Assembly (NCBI GenBank): GCA_963169675.1
Contig: CAUJFJ010000186.1
Coordinates: 1 to 44,847 of the forward strand
DNA: 44,847 nucleotides
Source of the DNA: Bacteroidota bacterium
Lineage (GTDB): Bacteria > Bacteroidota > Bacteroidia > AKYH767-A > OLB10
Direction of reading: 5' to 3'
Of the stretch, positions 1 to 9,000 are shown piece by piece. Below the pieces are notes generated by a model. That model was not told the DNA's origin, made no database searches, and saw only the letters and a program-made list of their open reading frames with translations. Position numbers and translations under genes: made by a program. Numbering within the stretch: the stretch's first letter is position 1; the number at the start of each line of letters is the position of its first letter.

Positions 1-1983
1 TATTTAAGCATAACCATTTTTGTGCTTTTGCCGTTTCTTTTTTCAACTAAACTTCAGGATGTAGAAATTACCCTGCGATTTGTCGGTCTTTCAGGAATTC
101 TATTTATATCGTCTGTGCTACTTATTATTAATATAGTCCGGACGAAATTTGTTTTGCCCTGGAGCCAAATATTTTTTGCATTAGCAGGTTACCTTGTGAT
201 TACTTTCATTGGTGTATTCAGAAGTATAAATTTTGGAGATGGGCTATTTGAATTCATGAAATTATCGCTGTTTGGTATTCTCTTTTTTCACTTGTATATA
301 CTCCTCTCCAATGGCGAAAAGAATAAATTACTGTTCTTCAAATCTATTTGCCTTTCAAGTATCATTTTCATGTCCTTTGGAATCTGGCAACTTGTTACAT
401 CTGAAGGCTATCAAAATAATTTTATCATTGACTTCTCTCTATCTTCTTCTCTGGGAAATAAAAATTCATTTGCAGAAGTCCTTCTTCTGATGTTTCCGTT
501 TTGCATCGGAACAGCTGTTCTATGCAGCAACATATGGAGGGTAATTGGAATTTTTAGCTCCGCTGGAATCTTGTTGAGTTTGTTTATGCTTCAAACGCTC
601 AGTACGTGGATTGCATTGTCAATATCGGCTTTGATTATAGTTATCCTGCTATTTAAGATTAACAAAAAACTTCTTCCCGATTTTAGTCAGCACCGGAAAT
701 TATTGTATAGCATAGTTTTTGTGTTTATGGTCTCGTCTGGTATAGCTTGCTACTATTTACTTAACAATAGCACTTCGGCTTTTCAATCGAAAGTAGTTGC
801 AATTAAAAACCTGGTTTTTTCAGATGGTACAGATGCGTTAGAGCAAAAACCAAATAGTATTTATGAACGCTCTTTCCTTTGGGGCAAGACGCTTGCGATG
901 ATTAATGACTATCCCATTTTCGGTTGTGGGACGGCCAACTGGAAAATTCTATTGCCTTCATACGGCCTCGGGACTGCTGCATATATGAAGAATGATTCTG
1001 TGAGATTTGTACATCCTCACAATGATTTCTTACTGATAGCTGCAGAAACCGGAATCCTGGGCTTGCTGGTATTTGTAATATTTCTGATTATTTTACTGAA
1101 GTATGCTTTCTACCAGTTCTACCATTCTAAAATACGTGAAAAACAAATTCAGTCCACATTAATGATATTCGGATTATTTTCTCTGATTATAATCTCCTTA
1201 TTTGGAATGCCGCTCAGCAGAATTTATCCCGCAATAATTCTGATGCTTATTGCTGCAATTGTTGTTTCTGAACAGAACCGGATAACCGGGTCTGAAAATA
1301 AATTCAGCACCCGTACACCTCTGGTACTACTACTACTTTTTGCATTCAGTACTGCCGGGTTTGCCATTTTCGGAAAGAAAAGATTGCATGCTGAATTTCT
1401 TTTATCAGACGCATTGATGGCTGAAAAGAACAGAAATTATTTAAACATGAATGCGTACCTGCAACAAATCAATACAACTGTTTTACCGGTTGATGTTACT
1501 GCTACACCTGTTAATTGGTATCAAGGGTATTGTTGGTTTTACTTAGGAAATGTTGATGCCGCTTTCAACGCTTTTAAAGAAGCTGAAGAAAACAACCCGT
1601 ACCATCTTAAACTTCTGAATGATCTTGGGACTTGCTACAATTTAAAGGGAGATTCGGATGCTGCCAAAAATTACTATCTCAAAGCTTTAAAAATTCAGCC
1701 TTCATTTAACAATGCTTTGATAAATTTAGCGGTGATTTATTTCAATCAGGGTTCTCTCGAGAATGCATTTAAAACTGTTGTTAAGGTATCGGGAGGCATC
1801 GAAAAAGAAAGTGTTCCTAATGTCAGCGCTATACTTCTTGCCAAATTCAAAACAGTCACGTCTGATGAGGTCATTTTGGCGAAAATCAGAAAAACAACTT
1901 CTTCACAGTTCACATTAGTTGCTTTCTTGACCAAGATGAAATCATATAACTATGATTTACAGTTAGTTATAAATAACCTTTAG
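1..1983 (+). CDS. O-antigen ligase (Wzy/WaaL-like) membrane protein with C-terminal TPR, 5' truncated by window
   Basis: The reading frame is open to base 1 with no stop. A GTG at 22 is available, but the residues before it continue a hydrophobic helix, so the true start probably lies outside the window. The first ~430 residues are a series of about ten hydrophobic segments. Around residue 335 lies HPHNDFLLIAAETGILG, the His/Asn plus Glu loop typical of the O-antigen ligase/polymerase superfamily, which joins or polymerises surface polysaccharide at the outer face of the inner membrane. After the last membrane segment (about residue 455) a soluble tail carries two or more TPR-like helices (for example NPYHLKLLNDLGTCYNLKGD), a common fusion in Bacteroidota. 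No glycan genes are visible downstream, so the substrate is unknown. The nearest gene starts 160 bp later and is a secreted protein. Family assignment is good; the specific role is inferred. Confidence 0.8.
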   Translation, partial: YLSITIFVLLPFLFSTKLQDVEITLRFVGLSGILFISSVLLIINIVRTKFVLPWSQIFFALAGYLVITFIGVFRSINFGDGLFEFMKLSLFGILFFHLYILLSNGEKNKLLFFKSICLSSIIFMSFGIWQLVTSEGYQNNFIIDFSLSSSLGNKNSFAEVLLLMFPFCIGTAVLCSNIWRVIGIFSSAGILLSLFMLQTLSTWIALSISALIIVILLFKINKKLLPDFSQHRKLLYSIVFVFMVSSGIACYYLLNNSTSAFQSKVVAIKNLVFSDGTDALEQKPNSIYERSFLWGKTLAMINDYPIFGCGTANWKILLPSYGLGTAAYMKNDSVRFVHPHNDFLLIAAETGILGLLVFVIFLIILLKYAFYQFYHSKIREKQIQSTLMIFGLFSLIIISLFGMPLSRIYPAIILMLIAAIVVSEQNRITGSENKFSTRTPLVLLLLFAFSTAGFAIFGKKRLHAEFLLSDALMAEKNRNYLNMNAYLQQINTTVLPVDVTATPVNWYQGYCWFYLGNVDAAFNAFKEAEENNPYHLKLLNDLGTCYNLKGDSDAAKNYYLKALKIQPSFNNALINLAVIYFNQGSLENAFKTVVKVSGGIEKESVPNVSAILLAKFKTVTSDEVILAKIRKTTSSQFTLVAFLTKMKSYNYDLQLVINNL

Positions 1984-2143
1984 TTCACTTCATGAATTTC
2001 GGGTAACTGTATAAAATATCCTGTTTTTTTGGTAAACGACATCTCCCATTAATAACACTTGTTTATCTTTAACATCGAATCTATTAATCTGATTGTAATT
2101 TAAACAGTTTGAATTTTTGTTTCTAATCAAATAAATCAGCCAA

Positions 2144-4489
2144 ATGAAAACAATTTACATCCTTATCGCTGCACTTTTGGGGGCAACTATTGCTCAAGCT
2201 CAACTCACAAGTATTTCTCCTACGCAAGGAGCAATAGGTCAAACTTTACAAACTACTATTACCGGAAGTGGTTTGTTTATTCAGAACAGCAGTCCATCCG
2301 GAAACATTAGTTCCATAAAATTAATTAATGGACCTAATGTAATTCAGGGTTTTGATTATTTCAATAGTTGGATAAACCCTACAACTGTGTTAAATGCCGA
2401 TTCGGTTATCTCCGAAATTTCTATTCCACTAACAGCTGTATCCGGTATCTATGATCTGGAAGTCAAAACTGTTAATGCGCCCTCACCTCCATGGACAGAA
2501 ACAACGCATACACTACCTGCAGCATTTAACGTCCCACCTCCTGATGGATATATCAGCGGAAAAGTATTCCATGATTTAAATGCCAATGGAATATATGACT
2601 CTGGTGAACCGGGTTTGCCAAATTATTTAGTTAAGGTCTCTCCATTGAACCTCAATATTTTTACCGATGCGACCGGTAATTACAGTCTTCCTGCGCTTAA
2701 TGGAAATTATTCTTTAATTGTAACCATTTATGCCAGTAACTTATTATTTCTTACATCATCTAACGATACACTTTTTGTAACAATTAATAATTCTAATTCA
2801 ACCGGGAATGATTTTGGATTGGAGCCTGCAATTGTTTCCATTACACCACCTGTTGCCTATAGAGGAGTATCATCTATTCATCAAATAGTTTCAAAATACC
2901 CTATTTTTCTTCCTACCGGAAATCCAAATGGAAATGTTACTAATGTATTAATTATTACCAATAATTTCCCACAACCACTTAATGCAAATGCTGCCAATAT
3001 TACTTTGATCGATAGCTTTACTGTAAGAGTTTTTTTTAATCCTCCATCAAATGCTCCAATTTTAAATAACCTGGATTTGAAATTAACCACTCCAAACGCA
3101 ATCCACTATTTGAATGATGTTTTCTCAATCGCAAATCCACCATTTTTAATTTCCGGCACTGCATTCTTCGATTTGAATCAGAATAAGATTAATGATCCAA
3201 CAGACCCTAAATTAAGTATGGCAAGGTTTGAACTTAACCCCGATATGACATTAGCATATTCCAATAGTTCAGGTGAATTTTCCGTGGGTTCAACGAATGG
3301 ACTCAAAGTATTAGTTCCTTCCAATAATCTTCCTGGCCTTACCTTATTTACAGATTCTACCACATATACTTTAAATGTAACAGGGAGTATAACAGGAAAA
3401 GATTTTGGTTACATTTCGAGTTTGCCAGATTATTCTATAGATGTTAAAGATCTTTATCTCTTCCCAAGATGTAACACTCCACAGGATATTAAATTTGTAG
3501 TGCAAAACACCGGCAGCACCCCATGTGATGTTATTGCTTGGTTAATTACCAGCTCCAACACCAGTTATATTTCTTCAAATATCCCTCCATCATCTATTTC
3601 GAATGATACCATTTACTGGACTTTTACAAATCTAATCCCATACCAAAGTGTTACAATTATGGCTCGTCATTTGATGCCTGCTGGATTTAATACGGTGTTC
3701 TTCACTGCCGGAGCTAACACCTACAATGCAGGGGGAACGTTACAGTTCTCTGATCAGGAATTTTTGACTAAAACTGTTCTTTGTGCTTTTGATCCAAATG
3801 ATAAATCTGCAACTCCACCCGGAATACTTGCTGAGAATTTTACATTAATGGGTGATACCCTGGAATACTTAATCAGATTCCAAAATACCGGAAATGATAC
3901 GGCCTTCAACGTTGTCATTCTGGATACACTCGATAATAATCTAAACTTTAGCTCCTTTGAACTTTTGGATGCAAGCCATTCATTGAAGACTGAAATTAAA
4001 AACAATGGCGCTATTAAATTCTCGTTCTTGAATATTTTACTTGTTGATAGTGTTGCCAATGAACCTGAAAGTCATGGTTATATTCGTTACAGAATTCGTG
4101 GCAATTCCGGATTAGCCGACAGTACAGAAATTAATAACACCGCATATATTTATTTCGATTATAATACTGCAATTATAACGAATACAACTCTGAATACCTT
4201 CGTCTTTGTTCTGCCAACAGGTCTCAGTGAAATTGCAAATAAAGATAATGTCTTCATTTACCCTAATCCATTAAGTGAAACTGCAACAATGACATTCAAT
4301 AACCCCTCAGCTGATGAGTTTTCGCTTCAGATTTCTGACATAACAGGTAAATCTGTTTCCTTGCCAAAGTATACTACTTCAGCCGAATTTATAATCGATG
4401 GAAGCCAGTTACCAAAGGGTATGTACATTTACAAACTCACAAACTCCCGAACTAAATCTGTAAGCGCAGGGAAGTTTGTTGTGAACTAA
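2144..4489 (+). CDS. T9SS-secreted multidomain surface protein (IPT/TIG-like, SdrD-B-like, FDPNDK-type domain, sorting domain)
   Basis: 781 residues. The N-terminus MKTIYILIAALLGATIAQAQ is a clear signal peptide. A TIG/IPT-like segment follows (ISPTQGAIGQTLQTTITGSG). Next is an SdrD B-like motif, GKVFHDLNANGIYDSGEPGL, and a second, weaker copy near residue 335 (GTAFFDLNQNKINDPTDPKL). The later part has the CARDB/DUF11-like repeat with FDPNDKSATPPG and LIRFQNTGNDTAFNVVILDTL, common in T9SS cargo. The last ~75 residues (FIYPNPLSETATMTF ... PKGMYIYKLTNSRTKSVSAGKFVV) form a type A T9SS sorting domain, so the protein should be exported and anchored at or released from the cell surface. No catalytic motif is visible, and a structural or adhesive role is inferred. 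The terminator at 4511-4543 follows directly, so it is probably transcribed alone. Confidence 0.85.
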   Translation: MKTIYILIAALLGATIAQAQLTSISPTQGAIGQTLQTTITGSGLFIQNSSPSGNISSIKLINGPNVIQGFDYFNSWINPTTVLNADSVISEISIPLTAVSGIYDLEVKTVNAPSPPWTETTHTLPAAFNVPPPDGYISGKVFHDLNANGIYDSGEPGLPNYLVKVSPLNLNIFTDATGNYSLPALNGNYSLIVTIYASNLLFLTSSNDTLFVTINNSNSTGNDFGLEPAIVSITPPVAYRGVSSIHQIVSKYPIFLPTGNPNGNVTNVLIITNNFPQPLNANAANITLIDSFTVRVFFNPPSNAPILNNLDLKLTTPNAIHYLNDVFSIANPPFLISGTAFFDLNQNKINDPTDPKLSMARFELNPDMTLAYSNSSGEFSVGSTNGLKVLVPSNNLPGLTLFTDSTTYTLNVTGSITGKDFGYISSLPDYSIDVKDLYLFPRCNTPQDIKFVVQNTGSTPCDVIAWLITSSNTSYISSNIPPSSISNDTIYWTFTNLIPYQSVTIMARHLMPAGFNTVFFTAGANTYNAGGTLQFSDQEFLTKTVLCAFDPNDKSATPPGILAENFTLMGDTLEYLIRFQNTGNDTAFNVVILDTLDNNLNFSSFELLDASHSLKTEIKNNGAIKFSFLNILLVDSVANEPESHGYIRYRIRGNSGLADSTEINNTAYIYFDYNTAIITNTTLNTFVFVLPTGLSEIANKDNVFIYPNPLSETATMTFNNPSADEFSLQISDITGKSVSLPKYTTSAEFIIDGSQLPKGMYIYKLTNSRTKSVSAGKFVVN

Positions 4490-4510
4490 ACAGTCAGAAG
4501 TAATAAAATA

Positions 4511-4543
4511 AAAAAGGCGTACTGAATACAGAACGCCTTTTTT
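4511..4543. terminator. Bidirectional intrinsic terminator
   Basis: AAAAAGGCGT (4511-4520) pairs with ACGCCTTTTT (4533-4542) around a 12-nt loop, with a T-run on the plus side and an A-run (T-run on minus) on the other. It lies 22 bp after the plus-strand T9SS gene and 46 bp past the end of the minus-strand zinc-ribbon gene, so it can end both converging transcripts. Confidence 0.85.
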
Positions 4544-4588
4544 ATTAAAGATACTTTGAGAATTTTCGTTGAGAATGAACTTCCAATT

Positions 4589-4744
4589 TTAAAAAATAAA
4601 ATAGAGCAATATTACCACCAACAATAACACTGCAACCCACGTATAAATTTTACTTTGAACCGGAAATTCATATCCACAAACCGGACAAGTTGCAGATGAA
4701 CTTTCAATTTCCATGGCGCATGATGGACATTCTTTTTTCTTCAT
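4589..4744 (-). CDS. 51-residue zinc-ribbon plus single membrane helix protein
   Basis: The frame reads ATG at 4744 to TAA at 4589. The N-terminus is MKKKECPSCA and a second knuckle is CPVCGYEFP, so two CxxC pairs (C6/C9 and C20/C23) form a zinc-ribbon like those of the UPF0547/zinc_ribbon_2 group. It is followed by a hydrophobic helix of about 16 residues (WVAVLLLVVILLYFIF) that runs to the C-terminus. Both the cysteine spacing and the helix are coherent, which a random frame would be unlikely to give. The gene begins 29 bp after the end of the upstream minus-strand secreted-protein gene, so the two are likely co-transcribed. Such tiny ribbon-helix proteins are frequent in Bacteroidota and their function is unknown. 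It is short enough to be missed by automated gene calling. Confidence 0.72.
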   Translation of the reverse strand: MKKKECPSCAMEIESSSATCPVCGYEFPVQSKIYTWVAVLLLVVILLYFIF

Positions 4745-4773
4745 GACATTATTCAATTTTCAGATCTGACTTT

Positions 4774-5688
4774 TTATTGCTCCAACTCCAAAGTGCCTGT
4801 ACGATAGTATTTTTTATTAGCCGGGTTCAGTGCAAATGAAAACACCCCATATCGATAAATTTCAATTAGCAACAATTCAGGAAGTAATCGTAGTTTCTTT
4901 GAAATAACTTTTTCCATTTCAATTTTACCAATATAGCATTGCTGAAATTCTTTATAGTTGAAATGGGATTCCGATACAAATATTGATTTGATACTTTCAA
5001 TTTGAATTTCTTTCTCTTCCGGTTTAATGAATAATCCGGATTTGGTGTAATTATAAAATATAGTGTCGGGATGATTTTCCTCATTTACTCCTGCCATCAA
5101 AATTTCATTCATTGCTGACAAAGAAAGTTTTTCTTCCGGAAACAGATCACTTCCCTCCGTTGTAGGATAATTTACACTATATAAAAGCATCCCGGCATCA
5201 TTAAATACATTCTTTGAAAACCTAACCGGTTGATCGCCACAATGACCCACACAGGAGGTTGCTATTATGGAAATGCTATCACCATATCGCTCTATATCTT
5301 TCCAGTCAAACGATCCATATCCACCGCCGCCATATGATCCGGCAATTCCTTCAAATAGTTCATACCGCGATCCATTTAAAAATTTCATATCCGTGATCAG
5401 ACTATCAAAATTATATTTGAAAGTTGCCGGCATCGAAATCGGATACCAATCATCAGTTATTAATTCCGGAGAAAATTGAATTACTGTTACATCCCAATTT
5501 TCTCCCATACCTCCCCTGTCGTTTTCAGGAAGTTGTAGCACACAGGTGATTTCCTCAATTCCTAAACTGTCTCTTTCTTCACCCGATAAAAAATAGATTT
5601 GTTTACTCTTACCGTAATCAAATGGCGATTGCGCGAAATTTATGATTGTATGAAAAATTAATATAACAAAAAATGCAATGGCTTTCAT
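4774..5688 (-). CDS. Secreted protein of unknown function
   Basis: 304 residues starting with MKAIAFFVILIFHTIINFAQ, a signal peptide ending in the AQ so common in Bacteroidota. I do not recognise a domain. The body is a mixed alpha/beta sequence with a glycine-rich stretch (GSYGGGGYGSFDW, about residue 115) and two nearby cysteines (ATSCVGHCGDQPV) that could form a disulfide. There is no C-terminal T9SS sorting domain and no lipobox cysteine, so a periplasmic location is the simplest inference. It precedes the zinc-ribbon gene by 29 bp and follows the ClbS-like gene by about 64 bp on the same strand. Coding potential is supported by length, signal peptide and normal codon use. Confidence 0.75.
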   Translation of the reverse strand: MKAIAFFVILIFHTIINFAQSPFDYGKSKQIYFLSGEERDSLGIEEITCVLQLPENDRGGMGENWDVTVIQFSPELITDDWYPISMPATFKYNFDSLITDMKFLNGSRYELFEGIAGSYGGGGYGSFDWKDIERYGDSISIIATSCVGHCGDQPVRFSKNVFNDAGMLLYSVNYPTTEGSDLFPEEKLSLSAMNEILMAGVNEENHPDTIFYNYTKSGLFIKPEEKEIQIESIKSIFVSESHFNYKEFQQCYIGKIEMEKVISKKLRLLPELLLIEIYRYGVFSFALNPANKKYYRTGTLELEQ

Positions 5689-5752
5689 AATTTTTTTACA
5701 GGCTCTTTAGTTTTAATTTTCCTCATACACTTTTAACGCCTCATTTCAGCAT

Positions 5753-6244
5753 TCATTTCAAAGCTCGTTTCATTAATTTAATTGCCCAATCATAATGACT
5801 CGATGTTGCCGAAACAAGATAGGATCCTAAAGATGTCGAACCGGTCCATGCATATTTTTGCTTCTCAAATAATTGGGCATTGGTGTGACTGCTTATGATA
5901 GCCTGAACTGCCTCATGTGAATCTTTAAACTCCTTCATCACTTTCTTCAATCCTTTACCCTGGCCATCACTCCAGATTTTTTTATTCAACTCCGGTGTTG
6001 TCTTCCAGCTATATCCTTCACATGGCATCACGGGCTTGCTTCCCTTCATACCTACCTCATACCACTTCAAAAACATGTTGTGCCAGGCTATCAAATGAAT
6101 AAGCACATCACGCACATTGCGATTCATCGTGCCCGGATGAAATTCCTGTTCAGAATCCGGTAGCTTCCCGATGAATTCGAGTATCGCGGTGTGCTTTTCC
6201 TGACTTGCCTTAAGTAATTCCTGTTTGGTGGTTGGTCTAGACAT
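5753..6244 (-). CDS. ClbS/DfsB family four-helix bundle protein (DUF1706)
   Basis: 163 residues, about the family length. MSRPTTKQELLKASQEKHTA, then the motif RDVLIHLIAWHNMFLKWYEVG with the LIAWH histidine, and later GYSWKTTPELNKKIW, match the ClbS/DfsB (DUF1706) family of the DinB-like superfamily. ClbS itself hydrolyses colibactin as a self-resistance protein, but most relatives have no known substrate, so only the fold and family are claimed here. It is cytoplasmic with no signal peptide. The motif GGCATTATTATGCC, one of the window's recurring palindromes, lies 34-47 bp upstream of its start. Confidence 0.85.
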   Translation of the reverse strand: MSRPTTKQELLKASQEKHTAILEFIGKLPDSEQEFHPGTMNRNVRDVLIHLIAWHNMFLKWYEVGMKGSKPVMPCEGYSWKTTPELNKKIWSDGQGKGLKKVMKEFKDSHEAVQAIISSHTNAQLFEKQKYAWTGSTSLGSYLVSATSSHYDWAIKLMKRALK

Positions 6245-6277
6245 GCAATGCTACGTGTTAAATAATTATAGTATATC

Positions 6278-6291
6278 GGCATAATAATGCC
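6278..6291 (-). repeat. Recurring intergenic palindrome, copy a (GGCATTATTATGCC)
   Basis: On the minus strand this reads GGCATTATTATGCC, a near-perfect inverted repeat upstream of the ClbS-like gene. It matches 13 of 14 bases of the copies at 23122-23135 and 30211-30224. No Bacteroidota promoter overlaps it. Confidence 0.5.
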
Positions 6292-6409
6292 TATCAAGCT
6301 ATTTAGTGCTAAAATTCCATGTAATTAATTATTTTTCAACAAATTACTGCATTTGTCCCGACGATTCCAAGAAATTGGAAAACTAACTATCTATTTGTTA
6401 ATCTAATAG

Positions 6410-6847
6410 TTACATTTGATTCTTGTCATATCCGATCATCCAGTTAATTCCAAATTGATCAGTACACATCCCAAAGTATTCACTCCAAAAGGTCTGGCTC
6501 AAAGGCATGATAACAGTACCTCCCGCGGACAATCCATTAAACAACTTGTCAGCTTCCTCCTTGCTGGCTGCACTGACTGAAATGGAAAAGTTATTTCCCT
6601 GCTTGAACTGAGCTGCATATTCATCACCAACATCGCTACCGCTTAACGAGGTCTCTTTACTTATCGGCAATGAAACGTGCATAATTTGCTCTCCCATTTC
6701 CTTCGACATTGGAGGCATTCCTTCCTGTGGAGGCATTTCCTTGAATTTGCCTATATAAGTAAATTCTCCTCCGAAAACCGATTTGTAATAGTTAAATGCG
6801 GTCTCACAATTACCTTTAAAATTAAGATATAGATTTACGATTGCCAT
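6410..6847 (-). CDS. VOC superfamily PhnB-like protein (glyoxalase/bleomycin-resistance fold)
   Basis: The frame is open upstream, but the family start is MAIVNLYLNFKGNCETAFNY, giving an ATG at 6847 and 145 residues; the 38 extra upstream codons look non-native. The sequence F-YKSVFGGEFTYIGKF, then MHVSLPISKETSLSGSD and GCxxDQFGINWMI near the end (here GMCTDQFGINWMIGYD), are classic for the PhnB-like (3-demethylubiquinone methyltransferase-like) branch of the VOC superfamily. A metal-binding His/Glu set is not complete, and most members have no assigned reaction. It is cytoplasmic. It is divergent from the M1 peptidase gene, with about 140 bp between the starts. Confidence 0.85.
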   Translation of the reverse strand: MAIVNLYLNFKGNCETAFNYYKSVFGGEFTYIGKFKEMPPQEGMPPMSKEMGEQIMHVSLPISKETSLSGSDVGDEYAAQFKQGNNFSISVSAASKEEADKLFNGLSAGGTVIMPLSQTFWSEYFGMCTDQFGINWMIGYDKNQM

Positions 6848-6989
6848 AGTTTTACATTTTGATTTAGGAAGTGAATATAGAGCATTTTGTGAAATAATAC
6901 AAGTTTTGGGAGCTTTAGCCTTCACGACATTTATAACAATGACGATTTTGTAAAATTGCATTACCTTTATAGATTAATCATATATCCTC

Positions 6990-8912
6990 ATGAAAAAATT
7001 CCTCATTTATATCCTTTTGTTTACATCAACAACGTTGGTTGCTCAGCAAAAATATTCTCATGATTCCTTTTTGGAAATTGTGAAGGGTGAAGAGTCGGCA
7101 CATGCCGGAAAAATGACCCCAAACTCACTCAGTGCAACTCAGGGCTATGATGTAAAACACTATAATTGTTATTGGAATGTTAATCCGGCAAATAATTATA
7201 TCTCCGGTCATGTAACAACAACTTTCGTTCCTGTTGAGACAACTTTTGATACGCTAATATTAGATCTTACCGATGCACTGACTGTTGATTCTGTTATCTA
7301 TCATAATTTAAGTTTGAGTTTTACGCATGCTTCCGATATAATAACTATACCATTTACATCTTCTCTGCAAATAAATATCCCGGACTCTGTAACTGTTTAC
7401 TATCATGGCATACCTGCATCATCCGGATTTGGTTCCTTTATTCAGGATACCCACAGTGGCACTCCGGTGATCTGGACTCTATCTGAGCCTTATGGTTCCA
7501 GCGATTGGTGGCCCTGCAAAAACGGACTCACAGATAAAGCCGATTCAATTGATATTTTCCTTAATGTTCCTAATGCTATGACCGGTGCCAGTAATGGAAT
7601 TTTAATTGCTGAAACACCTAATGGTTCTAACAAACTTTTTCATTGGAAGCATAATTATCCCATTGCTACTTACCTGATTTGTATGGCTGTTACCAACTAT
7701 GTGAAATATTCACATTATGCACCTTTTGCCGGTGATACACTTGAAATTGTCAATTATGTTTATCCTGAAGACTCTACAAACGCTGCATCACAAACTAATG
7801 TAATTATTTCCATGATTCAATTATATGATACCTTATTCGGTATATATCCTTTTCAGAATGAAAAATATGGCCATGCACAATTTGGATGGGGTGGCGGAAT
7901 GGAACATCAAACCATGACATTTGTTTCAAATTTCGGGTTTGATCTTTTAGCTCATGAATTAGCTCATCATTGGTTTGGTGATAAAGTCACTTGCGGCAGT
8001 TGGGTTGATATCTGGCTGAATGAAGGTTTTGCAACTTATCTTTCAGGTTTATGTTACGAGCATCTTGAGCCTTACTATTGGATGCCATTCAAACAAAACG
8101 AAATCAACTACATTACCTCACAATCGGGCGGATCTGTGTTTTGCAACGATACAACCAATATTTCACGACTTTTCAGTGGCAGGCTTACCTATGCGAAAGG
8201 AGCCATGATTTTACATCAACTTCGTTGGGTAATTGGTGATTCTGCTTTTTATAGTGCCATAAATAATTACCTTTCAGATGTTACTTGCGCATATGAATTT
8301 GCAACCACTGCTGATCTGAAAGGTCATTTCGAAAGTGCATCGGGACAAAATCTGACATGGTACTTCAATGACTGGTATACCGGTGAAGGATTTCCAACTT
8401 ACAACATAAGTTGGTCACAGGTTAGCAATAGCGTTTATCTGCAGGTTGATCAGGTGCAATCACATCCCTCTGTTCCGTTCTTTGAGCTACCCATTCCGGT
8501 TAAATTAAAGAATAGCACTCAGGATACGATCGTACGTTTAAATCATACCTTCTCCGGTGAAACATTTTTAGTTAATGTTCCTTTCACTGTTGACTCTGTA
8601 ATTTTCGACCCTGAATGGTGGATCATTTCTAACTACAACTCTATATCAACCGGAATTAATGAACCGGAAGTAAGCCTGGGAATTTCTGTTTATCCAAACC
8701 CGGCAAACGATAAAATTAATGTTCGGTTAAATGAAGTGCCGGTAAACACCTCCTCCATTTCTGTCATTAATATGGTCGGAGAAACAATTCGTGAAATACC
8801 CGTTGCTGAAATCAATGAGAGTATTGATATAAGCAAATTAGCTTCAGGATTTTATTTTATCAAAATTACTGCCGGCGATAAGGTGTATGCTGAAAAATTC
8901 ATGAAATTGTAA
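6990..8912 (+). CDS. Secreted M1-family metallopeptidase with T9SS sorting domain
   Basis: 640 residues. The signal peptide is MKKFLIYILLFTSTTLVAQ. An M1 N-terminal beta domain covers roughly residues 50-240. The exopeptidase-type loop reads GGGMEHQT at 301-308 in place of the usual GxMEN. The zinc site is HELAHHWFGD (H322, E323, H326) with the third ligand E345 in LNEGFA, exactly HExxH-x18-E. A final ~85 residues (VYPNPANDKINVRLN ... LASGFYFIKITAGDKVYAEKF) form a T9SS type A sorting domain. The protein should act outside the cell, trimming N-termini of peptides. There is a weak promoter-like TAccTTTA at 6962-6969, about 20 bp before the ATG. The C-terminal M1 helical domain is short, as in other secreted Bacteroidota members. 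Confidence 0.92.
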   Translation: MKKFLIYILLFTSTTLVAQQKYSHDSFLEIVKGEESAHAGKMTPNSLSATQGYDVKHYNCYWNVNPANNYISGHVTTTFVPVETTFDTLILDLTDALTVDSVIYHNLSLSFTHASDIITIPFTSSLQINIPDSVTVYYHGIPASSGFGSFIQDTHSGTPVIWTLSEPYGSSDWWPCKNGLTDKADSIDIFLNVPNAMTGASNGILIAETPNGSNKLFHWKHNYPIATYLICMAVTNYVKYSHYAPFAGDTLEIVNYVYPEDSTNAASQTNVIISMIQLYDTLFGIYPFQNEKYGHAQFGWGGGMEHQTMTFVSNFGFDLLAHELAHHWFGDKVTCGSWVDIWLNEGFATYLSGLCYEHLEPYYWMPFKQNEINYITSQSGGSVFCNDTTNISRLFSGRLTYAKGAMILHQLRWVIGDSAFYSAINNYLSDVTCAYEFATTADLKGHFESASGQNLTWYFNDWYTGEGFPTYNISWSQVSNSVYLQVDQVQSHPSVPFFELPIPVKLKNSTQDTIVRLNHTFSGETFLVNVPFTVDSVIFDPEWWIISNYNSISTGINEPEVSLGISVYPNPANDKINVRLNEVPVNTSSISVINMVGETIREIPVAEINESIDISKLASGFYFIKITAGDKVYAEKFMKL

Positions 8913-9000
8913 TTACAATTTTGATATGCAATCTCCACAAAGCTTATCAGTTTGGAAAATAGCTATTTATCAGATAATTTAGAAATCGTAAAGGAAGAAC

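Noticed and set aside
1746-1934. Minus-strand open frame inside the O-antigen-ligase-like gene
   Set aside because: Shadow of the plus-strand coding sequence, as are the other short antisense frames within the large genes.
6848-6961. 38-codon N-terminal extension of the VOC protein
   Set aside because: The family consensus starts at MAIVNLYLNF; the extension is basic, without domain match, and occupies the divergent intergenic region.
8904-8921. AAATTGTAATTACAATTT dyad at the end of the M1 gene as a terminator
   Set aside because: The stem is almost all A/T, overlaps the stop codon and has no following T-run; too weak to claim.
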